64,000 bases of DNA from positions 108,867-172,866 of the forward strand of contig CAJULA010000001.1 in assembly GCA_910587155.1 (NCBI GenBank), read 5' to 3'. Below the pieces are notes generated by a model. That model did not search any database and was not told the DNA's origin. It saw nothing but the letters and a program-made list of their open reading frames with translations. The translations under genes were made by a program, and so were the position numbers. The stretch comes from an uncultured Lachnospiraceae bacterium (lineage in GTDB: Bacteria > Bacillota > Clostridia > Lachnospirales > Lachnospiraceae). Below, one piece after another: positions 8,817 to 16,976 of this stretch (position 1 is its first letter; the number at the start of each line of letters is the position of its first letter).

Positions 8817-9947
8817 ATGAAAAACAAATGGTATGTTCTGCTGATCATTGTTTATATCCTTACCTTTGGGTTTATTCTGGATATTAACGGTGTATTCGGA
8901 GAGGAAGTGGTGCTCACGGCCAACCTGATCATCAATGTGTCATTTCTGGCGATCATCGGGGTGCTGTTTCTCTTCTCCATCTTCAGTTTTATCAGGCTCA
9001 ATTCCCTGACCGGAGCCATGGTGCGGGCGGCGGATGAGATGGAGCGGCAGTTTGAGCCGGATCGTAAAAATTTATGGCCGGATTACCGGAAGAAAACGGA
9101 TCCCTTTTCCAGCTCGGTCCTGAACCGCAGATTTGCGAAATATCAGAAACATGTAAGTATCCATACGGATAAAAAGGGAAATGTAAATCATGCCTGTCCG
9201 GTGGAAGAGTACATAAACGAAGATCTGATCAATCAGGTGGGCCGAACCTGGTTTAATTCCAATATTTCCGGTGCCATGACAGGCCTTGGCATATTGGGGA
9301 CCTTCCTGGGATTATCGTTGGGACTGAGTTCTTTTTCCGGCAATGACATTTTCACCATCTCCGAGAATGTGGCGCCTCTTCTGGACGGCATGAAGGTGGC
9401 ATTTCACACATCGGTCTATGGTATTTTCTTTTCTCTGATTTTTTCTTTTGTATACCGCAGTCTGATGGCAGATGCCTATGAGAAGCTGGACCGGTTTCTG
9501 GATGCTTTTCATGAATATGCGCAGCCCGGAATCCGGACCAGAGAAGATGCGCTTGGCAGCATGATGCTTTATCAGGCCAATATGGCTGCTTCCCTGAGGA
9601 AAATACAGGAACTGCTTCAGGGCAATGCACAGACGCAGATAGAAGGCGTGGAGAAGATCGTCCGGCAATTTATGACATGTATGTCAGAAACAATGGGGGA
9701 GGAATTCGGAAAACTCGGCAGATCCATGGAGCGCTCCAGTGAAGTGCAGAGCGGATGCGGAGAAAGCCTGCGCCAGATGACAGAGCGGATGCAGCGGATG
9801 CTGGAATCCTGCAATACCATATATGATGTGCTGGATCATGCGCTGGAGCGTCAAAAGAGACTGGAAGAGACATTGTCGGATACCTGCGAACAGATCGGCA
9901 ATGAACTGTATACACTCAGCAGGATGAGGGATCGGTATGAGGAATAG
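8817..9947 (+). CDS. MotA/TolQ/ExbB-family channel protein with long C-terminal tail
   Basis: A 376-residue inner-membrane protein. Two N-terminal membrane segments (about 5-24 and 37-62) are followed by a cytoplasmic loop. A MotA/TolQ core comes next, with GILGTFLGLSLGLSSF and then MKVAFHTSVYGIFFSLIFSF. The remaining 150 or so residues are predicted helical and coiled-coil-like. Canonical flagellar MotA is shorter and has no such tail; the layout recalls TolQ/ExbB and ZorA-type proteins. Its stop overlaps the start of the MotB-like gene by 11 bases, so the two are translationally coupled. The likely role is the stator half of an ion-driven complex; what it drives is unknown. GAGGAGG precedes the ATG. 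Confidence 0.85.
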   Translation: MKNKWYVLLIIVYILTFGFILDINGVFGEEVVLTANLIINVSFLAIIGVLFLFSIFSFIRLNSLTGAMVRAADEMERQFEPDRKNLWPDYRKKTDPFSSSVLNRRFAKYQKHVSIHTDKKGNVNHACPVEEYINEDLINQVGRTWFNSNISGAMTGLGILGTFLGLSLGLSSFSGNDIFTISENVAPLLDGMKVAFHTSVYGIFFSLIFSFVYRSLMADAYEKLDRFLDAFHEYAQPGIRTREDALGSMMLYQANMAASLRKIQELLQGNAQTQIEGVEKIVRQFMTCMSETMGEEFGKLGRSMERSSEVQSGCGESLRQMTERMQRMLESCNTIYDVLDHALERQKRLEETLSDTCEQIGNELYTLSRMRDRYEE

Positions 9948-10809
9948 AAGAAAAGCAGTATTTGAAGAACCGGGTTACTGGCAGTCTTATTCGGATATGA
10001 TGGCGGCACTGCTGCTGATCTTTATCCTGCTGATCGCCATTACCCTGTTTGTCTACAGACAAAAGCGGACAGATCTGGAAAATGCCAGACTGCAGCTCAA
10101 TGCGACCCGTCAGGAACTGATGGATTCTAAAGAAGAGCTCTTAAATTCCATGAGGGAGCTGGAAGAAGCTTCCGCGCGGGCCACCATGACAGAAGATGAA
10201 TTGCAGGAAGCCTACAGGCGTATTGATGAAGCGCAGGCGGAGCTGGATTCCACCAGAAGTGAACTGCGTGATATTGTGGGAATACGGACGGATATTATCG
10301 GTGAACTGCAGAAACGGTTTGATAATTCCTCCATGAAGGTGGATGCCCAGACCGGTACGATCACGTTTTCCTCGGACGTGCTGTTTCGATATAACAGTGA
10401 CCGGCTGACACCGGAGAGCAAGGCGACACTGACGGAGATCATCCCCATGTATCTGGGGGTTCTGCTGCAGGATGCTTTCCGTCCCTACATTTCCGAGATC
10501 ATTATAGAAGGGCATACGGATACGGACGGCGGATATCAGAGCAATATGGTGCTGTCCACCGGGAGAGCCGATTCCGTGGCCAGCTTTTGCCTGGATCCGG
10601 AAAACGGACTGACACCCGAGCAGATTGAGCAGCTGCAGAAGATGCTGACAGTCAACGGGCGTTCCTACAGTGTACCGATTATGGATGCGTCTACCGGAGA
10701 AGTGGACATGGCTGCCTCCCGCAGGGTGGAGATCAAATTCCGCCTCAGAGAGGAGGAGATGATCGAGAAGATTACGGAGATTCTGGAGAAAGGGATGGAG
10801 GAGGAATAG
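9937..10809 (+). CDS. MotB-like protein with C-terminal OmpA/peptidoglycan-binding domain
   Basis: A 290-residue protein. After a short cytoplasmic N-terminus comes one membrane helix that begins SYSDMMAALLLIFILL; the Asp matches the ion-binding Asp of MotB-type proteins. A coiled coil (about 45-115) leads to an OmpA-like domain with IIIEGHTDTDGG, a downstream LSTGRADSVASF and the closing ASRRVEIKF, motifs that bind peptidoglycan. The domain holds an extra segment (LTPEQIEQLQKMLTVNG) before the last motif. The partner is the overlapping MotA-like gene. No flagellar genes are nearby, so a wall-anchored non-flagellar motor or Tol/Zor-type role is as likely as motility. Confidence 0.87.
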   Translation: MRNRRKAVFEEPGYWQSYSDMMAALLLIFILLIAITLFVYRQKRTDLENARLQLNATRQELMDSKEELLNSMRELEEASARATMTEDELQEAYRRIDEAQAELDSTRSELRDIVGIRTDIIGELQKRFDNSSMKVDAQTGTITFSSDVLFRYNSDRLTPESKATLTEIIPMYLGVLLQDAFRPYISEIIIEGHTDTDGGYQSNMVLSTGRADSVASFCLDPENGLTPEQIEQLQKMLTVNGRSYSVPIMDASTGEVDMAASRRVEIKFRLREEEMIEKITEILEKGMEEE

Positions 10810-10836
10810 CAGTTCGGAATTATTTCCCAAAAAACC

Positions 10837-10865
10837 TTGCATTTCCCATATAAAAGTGCTATAAT
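10837..10865 (+). promoter_or_regulatory. Vegetative promoter of the rimP-nusA-infB operon
   Basis: TTGCAT, 17-base spacer, TATAAT. It lies in the gap after the MotB-like gene and about 35 bases ahead of the leader hairpin, so the hairpin would be transcribed at once. Confidence 0.8.
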
Positions 10866-10898
10866 GTTCAAGATTCAAGTGTATAAAGCAGAAACCGG

Positions 10899-10930
10899 AA
10901 AGAGTGGAAGAAGTTCCACTCTTTGTTTTT
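10899..10930 (+). terminator. Leader terminator/attenuator hairpin upstream of rimP
   Basis: AAAGAGTGGAA, loop GAAG, TTCCACTCTTT, then GTTTTT: a perfect 11-bp stem with a T-rich tail. It lies between a strong promoter and rimP, so it cannot serve the upstream genes alone. It is well placed to set read-through into an operon that encodes the termination factor NusA. Confidence 0.75.
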
Positions 10931-10963
10931 GGATCGGACTCAGGTACAAAAAGAGGTGATAGC

Positions 10964-11425
10964 ATGGCGAAAAAAGAGTATGAGAAGCGGACGGAAGAAT
11001 TGCTGGAGCCCATTGCGGCGGCTGCGGGTGTGGCTGTCTATGATGTGGAATATGTGAAGGAAGGCAGAGAATGGTATCTGCGTGCCTATATTGATAAAGA
11101 GGGAGGCGTGACGATAGGGGACTGTGAGACGGTCAGCCGGGCGCTCTCCGACAGACTGGATGACGAGGATTTTATTGAGGATGCCTATATTCTCGAGGTG
11201 AGCAGTCCGGGGCTGGGGCGGACGCTGAAAAAGGACAAACATCTGCAGATGAGTCTTGGGGAGAGTGTGGAACTCAAGACCTATCAACCCATAGAGAAGC
11301 AGAAAGAATTTTCAGGTATTTTGAAAGCTTTTGATCAGGAAAGCGTGACAATAGAGACTGGCGGTGTGCCCAGGGTATTTGCGAGAAGGGAGATTGCGCG
11401 GATCAGACTGGCGCTGGACTTTTAG
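10964..11425 (+). CDS. rimP: RimP, 30S ribosome maturation factor
   Basis: A 153-residue protein that helps assemble the small ribosomal subunit. Family segments are YDVEYVKEGREWYLRAYID, CETVSRALSDRLD and LEVSSPGLGRTLKK, followed by the SH3-like C-terminal half. The ATG at 10964 has AAGAGGTGAT upstream; longer in-frame starts would run back through the leader hairpin and are rejected. It opens the operon with nusA, ylxR, ylxQ and infB. A palindromic repeat element begins at the third base of its TAG stop codon (11425). Confidence 0.95.
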   Translation: MAKKEYEKRTEELLEPIAAAAGVAVYDVEYVKEGREWYLRAYIDKEGGVTIGDCETVSRALSDRLDDEDFIEDAYILEVSSPGLGRTLKKDKHLQMSLGESVELKTYQPIEKQKEFSGILKAFDQESVTIETGGVPRVFARREIARIRLALDF

Positions 11426-11450
11426 GGAAATGCTGAGGAAAGCGCTTTCT
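11425..11450 (+). repeat. Dispersed palindromic element, degenerate copy
   Basis: GGGAAATGCT, loop GAGGAA, AGCGCTTTCT: 10-base arms and a 6-base loop, the same layout as better-conserved copies at 44988 and 60966. The 14 bases GACTTTTAGGGAAA spanning the rimP stop codon are identical to those at the copy near 60966. Confidence 0.55.
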
Positions 11451-11528
11451 TAGATTTTATTGGATTGTGACATTCCTGACAGAGAGGCCTGCGGGAACTG
11501 TTACAGAGGATTAGGAGGAATCGGAAAA

Positions 11529-12962
11529 ATGAACAAAGAGTTAATGGAAGCCCTTGATATTTTGGAGAGAGAAAAAGAGATCAGCAAGGACACTTTGTTT
11601 GAGGCGATTGAAAATTCTCTCATCACGGCATGTAAAAATCATTTCGGCAAATCAGACAATATCAAGGTCGAAATTGACAGAGATACCTGCGATTTTATCT
11701 GCTATGCGGAAAAGGAAGTGGTGGAAACCGCGGAGGATGTGGAGGATCATTGTCTGCAGATAGCGCTGGAAGATGCCAGAGAGGTTTCCAGGAATGCGCA
11801 GGTGGGGGATATCATTCATATCGAGATCAAATCCAAAGAATTCGGCCGCATTGCCACACAGAACGCGAAAAACGTGATCCTGCAAAAGATCAGGGAAGAA
11901 GAAAAGAATGTGATCTATAACCAGTATGTCAAAAAGGAAAAAGATATCGTGACCGGTGTGGTGCAGAGATATCTGGGGCGTAATATCAGTATCAATCTGG
12001 GGAAGGCAGACGCGATCCTCACCGAGGGAGAGCAGATAAAGGGCGAGGTATTTCGGCCGACGGAGCGGATCAAGGTATACATTCTGGAAGTGCGCAATAT
12101 GACGAAAGAACCTAAGATTCTGGTGAGCAGGACACATCCGGAGATGGTAAAAAGGCTGTTTGAGGCGGAAGTGACAGAGATCAGGGACGGGACGGTGGAG
12201 ATCAAGAGCATTGCCAGAGAAGCCGGCAACCGGACAAAGATCGCCGTCTGGTCCAAAAATCCCAATGTGGATGCGGTAGGTGCCTGTGTGGGTATGAACG
12301 GGGCCAGGGTCAATGCCATTGTGGAAGAGCTGCGGGGGGAAAAGATTGATATCATTAACTGGGATGAGAACCCGGGCAACCTGATCCAAAATGCGTTATC
12401 TCCGGCCAAGATTGTGGCGGTATTCGCCGATCCGGACGAAAAGACGGCCAAGGTGGTGGTGCCTGACTACCAGCTTTCCCTTGCCATCGGAAAGGAAGGA
12501 CAGAATGCCAGACTGGCGGCCAGGCTGACCGGTTATAAGATAGATATCAAAAGCGAGACACAGGCCAAGGATACACCGGGATTCCGCTATGAAGACTATA
12601 TGTATGACGAAGAGGAAGAGTATGACGAGGACGGAAGCTATGATTCCGATGAATACTCTGACGAAGAAGGCGCTTATGAGGAAGCTGATACAGAACAGAC
12701 GGACGGCGGTTATGAGGACGCTGACGCGGAGCAGGCAGACGGCGGTTATGAGGACGCTGACGCAGAGCAGGCAGACGGCGGCTATGAGGACGCTGACGCG
12801 GAGCAGGCAGACGGCGGTTATGAGGACGCTGATACAGAGCTGACAGACGGCGATTATGCGGAAACGGGTGACGACGCGGTGGAAGATCCGGGGCAGGAAG
12901 CATACGGGGATGATTTTTCCGGGGAGGAGTCAGAGGAGCCAGAAGACGTTTATGAAGAATAA
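11529..12962 (+). CDS. nusA: NusA, transcription termination/antitermination factor with acidic repeat tail
   Basis: A 477-residue RNA-polymerase-binding factor. It has the N-terminal polymerase-binding domain (MNKELMEALDILEREKEI), an S1 domain around residues 135-200 and two KH domains that include VGACVGMNGARVNAIVEEL and LAIGKEGQNARLAARLTGYKI. The core ends near residue 350. The last 120 or so residues are an extremely acidic Asp/Glu/Tyr tail with five 12-residue repeats close to GGYEDADAEQAD. The start is the ATG at 11529 behind TTAGGAGGAAT; an in-frame start at 11460 is upstream of that site. Its end overlaps ylxR by 11 bases. Confidence 0.96.
   Translation: MNKELMEALDILEREKEISKDTLFEAIENSLITACKNHFGKSDNIKVEIDRDTCDFICYAEKEVVETAEDVEDHCLQIALEDAREVSRNAQVGDIIHIEIKSKEFGRIATQNAKNVILQKIREEEKNVIYNQYVKKEKDIVTGVVQRYLGRNISINLGKADAILTEGEQIKGEVFRPTERIKVYILEVRNMTKEPKILVSRTHPEMVKRLFEAEVTEIRDGTVEIKSIAREAGNRTKIAVWSKNPNVDAVGACVGMNGARVNAIVEELRGEKIDIINWDENPGNLIQNALSPAKIVAVFADPDEKTAKVVVPDYQLSLAIGKEGQNARLAARLTGYKIDIKSETQAKDTPGFRYEDYMYDEEEEYDEDGSYDSDEYSDEEGAYEEADTEQTDGGYEDADAEQADGGYEDADAEQADGGYEDADAEQADGGYEDADTELTDGDYAETGDDAVEDPGQEAYGDDFSGEESEEPEDVYEE
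12675..12854 (+). repeat. Five tandem 36-bp repeats inside nusA
   Basis: Units start at 12675, 12711, 12747, 12783 and 12819. The middle three are nearly identical at the DNA level, with only silent changes. They encode a 12-residue acidic unit, so copy-number change would keep the reading frame. Confidence 0.95.
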
Positions 12963-13227
12963 AAAGATTCCTGTCAGGCAATGTGTTGGCTGCGGGGAGA
13001 TGAAGAGTAAAAAGGAAATGATGCGTGTGCTGAAAGATGCCGAAGGAAATATAACACTGGATATGACAGGCAAGAAAAACGGGAGAGGCGCATATCTTTG
13101 TATTTCCGGGGAGTGCCTGAAAAAGGCAAGAAAGAACAGAGGATTGGAGCGTTCTTTCAAGATGAGTATTTCGGAGCAGATTTACGAGAAGCTGGAAAAG
13201 GAGTTTCAGGGAGAGCATGAGAAATAG
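12952..13227 (+). CDS. ylxR: YlxR family (DUF448) RNA-binding protein
   Basis: A 91-residue protein with the family hallmark PVRQCVGCGEMKSKKEM and the following GRGAYLC segment. YlxR proteins bind nucleic acid and have been linked to RNase P in Firmicutes. The start at 12952 overlaps the nusA end. The upstream in-frame ATG at 12856 would place the first 32 residues inside the nusA tail and is rejected. It overlaps the next gene by 11 bases. Confidence 0.93.
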   Translation: MKNKKIPVRQCVGCGEMKSKKEMMRVLKDAEGNITLDMTGKKNGRGAYLCISGECLKKARKNRGLERSFKMSISEQIYEKLEKEFQGEHEK

Positions 13228-13525
13228 GATCTTGTCTTTGCTTGGGCTGGCAACCAGGTCGGGAAATCTGGTCAGCGGCGAATTTATGACAGAGAAGGCG
13301 GTAAAGGGACGGAAAGCCTTTCTCGTCATAGTGAGCAGGGAAGCATCTGACAATACAAAAAAGAAATTTACGAATATGTGCAGCTTTTATGAAGTGCCTC
13401 TGTATTTCTACGGGACGATGACAGAACTGGGACACAGTATGGGAAAAGAATTTCGGGCGTCGATAGCCGTGACGGACGAAGGGTTTGCCAGAAATATCAT
13501 AAATAAGCTGGAGTGTGAAGAATAA
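13217..13525 (+). CDS. ylxQ: YlxQ, L7Ae/L30e-type ribosome-associated RNA-binding protein
   Basis: A 102-residue protein of the L7Ae/L30e/Gadd45 family, starting ILSLLGLATRSGNLVSGE and continuing with a KGRKAFLVIVSREASDNTKKK segment, both typical of YlxQ. These proteins bind kink-turn RNA; the target in Firmicutes is not firmly known. It lies between ylxR and infB, its conserved position. Confidence 0.92.
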   Translation: MRNRILSLLGLATRSGNLVSGEFMTEKAVKGRKAFLVIVSREASDNTKKKFTNMCSFYEVPLYFYGTMTELGHSMGKEFRASIAVTDEGFARNIINKLECEE

Positions 13526-13545
13526 CGAATACGGAGGTCGTGAGT

Positions 13546-16431
13546 ATGGCGAAAATAAAAGTACATGAGCTTGCAAAAGAAATAGAAAAACAAAGTAAAG
13601 AAGTCATAGCTTACTTACAGAGCAAAGGGATTGAAGTCAAGGCTGCTCAGAGCGCGGTGGAGGATGAGGCGGCGGCAATGGTACGAAGAGAACTGGGAAA
13701 GCAGCCTGCGGCCGGAGATGAGGCGAAAGCGGGCGCCGCGGCAAAAAGCAGCGTGGCGCAGGAAAAGGCAGGCAGCGATGCCGGTATGAAAGGGGCCGAC
13801 GGTGTAAGAGGCGGTGAGAGCGCAAAAAGCAATGCACAGAACGAGCCGGGATCCGGGGAAAGCGTGAAAACGGCACGTAAGGCAGAGCAGGCCAAAGGCG
13901 AGAGCGGCAGGCAGGAGCCGGTGAAAAAGAAAAAGAATATTATTTTCGTCAGCAATCCGCATAACAGCAAACTGACCCAGCGTACGCCGGGAGGCTCCGG
14001 AAACGGCGGCAAACGCAATGGCCAGGGCAGGAATAATGGTGGCGGTAACAGAAATAATAACAGAAATAACAACCCGAACAGCCCCATTACCCGTCCGCTG
14101 ATCCGCCCGCTGACACCTCCCTCCCCCACACCGTCCGTCGGGCAGATCAAACCCGTGCAGCAGCCAAAGCGCCCGCAGAAGCCTCAGGAGGCGGCGAGAT
14201 CGCAGCAGGAGACGACGCCAAAGAGCAGCACGGCCAGTGCGGCCCCTGCTACGAGGACGCAAGGGACAGATCACAGACAGGATCGGAGAGGAGCAGAGAG
14301 AACAGTTGGCAGCAATGACCGCAGAGGCCGTCAGGCGGATAATCGCCCCGGCAATAATCGTTTTCAGAAGGATATGCCGGGCCGTCAGGGCGTACAGGGC
14401 CGCGGCAGGGGCTTTAACGATAATAACCGTCCTGAAAAAGGAAATGGACGGGAGGACAATAAATTCAGAAAGCCGTCAGGCGCTAAAGCGTTTGTTACCG
14501 AAGCACCGGTAAAGGATACGGAAAAGCATCGTGACGATGAAAAACGCCGTCAGAATCAGGATCGTGACAAACGTTCCAGGAAAGACGCCATTTATGAGGA
14601 CGGCAACGGCAAAAACAAGAACAGGCCGGGTAAATTTATCAAACCGGAGAAAAAGGCGGAAGAAAAGAAAGAAGAGCAGATCAAGACCATCGTCATTCCC
14701 GATAAGCTGACAGTGAAGGAACTGGCAGATAAGATGAAGATCCAGCCTTCCGTGATTGTGAAGAAACTGTTCCTGCAGGGACAGGTCGTGACAGTCAATC
14801 AGGAGATCAGTTTCGAGACGGCAGAAGAAATTGCCATCGAATATGAGATCATCTGCGAAAGAGAAGTGAAAGTGGATGTGATCGAAGAACTTCTGAAAGA
14901 AGAGGAAGAAAATGAAAAGGATATGGTGAAACGTCCGCCTGTCATCTGTGTGATGGGACACGTGGATCACGGCAAGACGTCTCTTCTGGATACCATCCGC
15001 AAGACCAATGTGACCGACAGGGAGGCAGGCGGTATCACCCAGCATATCGGCGCGTATACTGTCAATATCAACAATGAGAAGATTACTTTCCTCGATACGC
15101 CGGGCCATGAGGCATTTACGGCCATGCGTATGCGTGGTGCCAATTCCACGGATATCGCTATTTTAGTCGTGGCGGCGGATGACGGTGTGATGCCGCAGAC
15201 CGTGGAGGCGATCAACCATGCCAAGGCGGCGGGCATCGAGATCATCGTGGCGGTCAATAAGATCGACAAACCGGGCGCCAATATAGATCGTGTGAAGCAG
15301 GAGCTGACAGAGCATGAACTGATTCCGGTAGACTGGGGCGGGACAACGGAATTTGTCCCGGTGTCCGCAAAATCCGGCGAAGGGATCGAGACCCTGCTGG
15401 AGACGATCCTGCTGACTGCTGAGATACTGGAGCTGAAAGCCAATCCCGACCGCCGGGCAAGAGGGCTTGTCATCGAAGCCGAGCTGGACAGAGGGCGCGG
15501 ACCGGTGGCCACTGTGCTGGTACAGAAAGGGAGTCTGCATGTGGGTGATTTTATTTCCGCGGGGGCCAGCCATGGCAAGGTAAGGGCCATGATAGATGAT
15601 AAGGGCCGCAGAGTCAAAGAAGCGGGACCGTCCACACCGGTGGAAATACTGGGGCTGTCCGATGTGCCGGGCGCGGGAGAGATCTTTATCGCGCATGAAA
15701 ACGACAAGACTGCCAAATCCTATGCGGATACGTATCTGGCACAAAATAAAGAAAAGAAACTGGAAGAGACCAAGAGCAAAATGTCGCTGGATGACCTGTT
15801 CTCTCAGATTCAGGCCGGCAATCTGAAAGAACTGAATCTGATCGTAAAAGCGGATGTACAGGGCAGTGTGGAAGCGGTAAAGCAGAGTCTGCTGAAGCTG
15901 AGCAACGAAGAAGTGGTAGTGAAATGCATCCACGGCGGTGTGGGCGCCATCAACGAATCGGACGTGACACTGGCGTCAGCGTCCAACGCCATTATTATCG
16001 GCTTTAATATCCGGCCCGATGCGACTGCCAAAGCCATCGCCGAGAGAGAAGGCGTGGACATCAGGCTGTACAAAGTAATCTACCAGGCTATCGAGGATGT
16101 GGAAGCCGCCATGAAGGGCATGCTCGACCCGATTTTTGAAGAAAAAGTGATTGGCCATGCGGAAGTGCGCCAGCTGTTTAAGGCGTCTGCCGTAGGAAAC
16201 ATTGCCGGCTCCTACGTGCTGGACGGCATGTTCCAGCGCGGCTGCAAAGTCCGTATTTCCAGAGAAGGAAAACAGATCTTTGAAGGTGGCCTGGCATCCC
16301 TGAAACGATTCAAGGATGATGTCAAGGAGGTAAAGGCCGGTTTTGAATGTGGCCTTGTGTTTGAAGGCTTCGACCAGATGCAGGAACTCGATATCATAGA
16401 GGCTTATATCATGGTGGAAGTGCCCAGGTAA
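13546..16431 (+). CDS. infB: Translation initiation factor IF-2
   Basis: A 961-residue GTPase that brings initiator tRNA to the ribosome. It has an N-terminal IF2N motif (KVHELAKEIEKQSKEVIAYL), then about 330 residues of low-complexity Arg/Asn/Gly/Lys-rich linker. A second IF2N-like segment (KLTVKELADKMKIQPSVIV) precedes the G domain, with G1 GHVDHGKT near residue 470, DTPGHEAFTAM and NKIDKP, followed by the domain II to IV region. The GGAGG box at 13532 fits the ATG at 13546 better than the in-frame GTG at 13540. It is followed by a 128-base gap before rbfA. Confidence 0.97.
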   Translation: MAKIKVHELAKEIEKQSKEVIAYLQSKGIEVKAAQSAVEDEAAAMVRRELGKQPAAGDEAKAGAAAKSSVAQEKAGSDAGMKGADGVRGGESAKSNAQNEPGSGESVKTARKAEQAKGESGRQEPVKKKKNIIFVSNPHNSKLTQRTPGGSGNGGKRNGQGRNNGGGNRNNNRNNNPNSPITRPLIRPLTPPSPTPSVGQIKPVQQPKRPQKPQEAARSQQETTPKSSTASAAPATRTQGTDHRQDRRGAERTVGSNDRRGRQADNRPGNNRFQKDMPGRQGVQGRGRGFNDNNRPEKGNGREDNKFRKPSGAKAFVTEAPVKDTEKHRDDEKRRQNQDRDKRSRKDAIYEDGNGKNKNRPGKFIKPEKKAEEKKEEQIKTIVIPDKLTVKELADKMKIQPSVIVKKLFLQGQVVTVNQEISFETAEEIAIEYEIICEREVKVDVIEELLKEEEENEKDMVKRPPVICVMGHVDHGKTSLLDTIRKTNVTDREAGGITQHIGAYTVNINNEKITFLDTPGHEAFTAMRMRGANSTDIAILVVAADDGVMPQTVEAINHAKAAGIEIIVAVNKIDKPGANIDRVKQELTEHELIPVDWGGTTEFVPVSAKSGEGIETLLETILLTAEILELKANPDRRARGLVIEAELDRGRGPVATVLVQKGSLHVGDFISAGASHGKVRAMIDDKGRRVKEAGPSTPVEILGLSDVPGAGEIFIAHENDKTAKSYADTYLAQNKEKKLEETKSKMSLDDLFSQIQAGNLKELNLIVKADVQGSVEAVKQSLLKLSNEEVVVKCIHGGVGAINESDVTLASASNAIIIGFNIRPDATAKAIAEREGVDIRLYKVIYQAIEDVEAAMKGMLDPIFEEKVIGHAEVRQLFKASAVGNIAGSYVLDGMFQRGCKVRISREGKQIFEGGLASLKRFKDDVKEVKAGFECGLVFEGFDQMQELDIIEAYIMVEVPR

Positions 16432-16559
16432 TGAAACGAAACTGAAATCAAAAACAGCAGATTCCCGAAAGATGTCTGGATAAATATACGGACGCGGGAG
16501 CGACCGGAGATTTATCCGGTGCAGAGGCATCAGGAGGAAAGCTGCGGAACTGGAATAAT

Positions 16560-16937
16560 ATGAAAAAGAACAGTATAAAAAATACACGTATTAATGGTGA
16601 GGTACAGCGGGTCCTGGCGGAGATTATCCGCAGCGGGATCAAGGACCCCCGTATCGCACCGCTGACTTCGGTGGTATCCGTGGAGGTAGCACCGGATTTA
16701 AAGACCTGCAAGGCATGGATCAGTGTGCTGGGAGAGGAAAAGGCAGTGACAGATACGCTGGCCGGACTCAAAAGCGCGGAAGGCTTTATCAAAACAAAGC
16801 TGGCCAGGGAACTGAATCTGCGCAACACACCGGAAATCCGGTTTATCATGGATCAGTCGATTGCCTATGGCGTATCCATGTCGCGCAGGATTGATGAAGT
16901 GAACAGGGACTTAAAGGAAGCGGATCAGCCCGGATAA
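16560..16937 (+). CDS. rbfA: RbfA, ribosome-binding factor A
   Basis: A 125-residue KH-fold protein needed for late 30S assembly. Conserved segments are NTRINGEVQRVLAEII, IKDPRIAPLTSVVSVEVAPDL and the C-terminal IRFIMDQSIAYG. The AGGAGG at 16533 is about 20 bases from the ATG, further than usual, so initiation may be weak or use a nearer GGAA. It belongs to the same run as infB. Confidence 0.95.
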   Translation: MKKNSIKNTRINGEVQRVLAEIIRSGIKDPRIAPLTSVVSVEVAPDLKTCKAWISVLGEEKAVTDTLAGLKSAEGFIKTKLARELNLRNTPEIRFIMDQSIAYGVSMSRRIDEVNRDLKEADQPG

Positions 16938-16976
16938 CGCCGGGCCGGGATCCGCAGTCAGAAAGGAAGGGGTAGT

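Noticed and set aside
8817..10809. Zorya defence system
   Set aside because: The ZorAB-like pair is present, but no ZorC, ZorD or ZorE-like gene follows; the next genes are rimP and nusA.
12675..12854. Regular 36-bp repeats considered as a CRISPR array
   Set aside because: Units are contiguous with no spacers and encode the NusA tail in frame.
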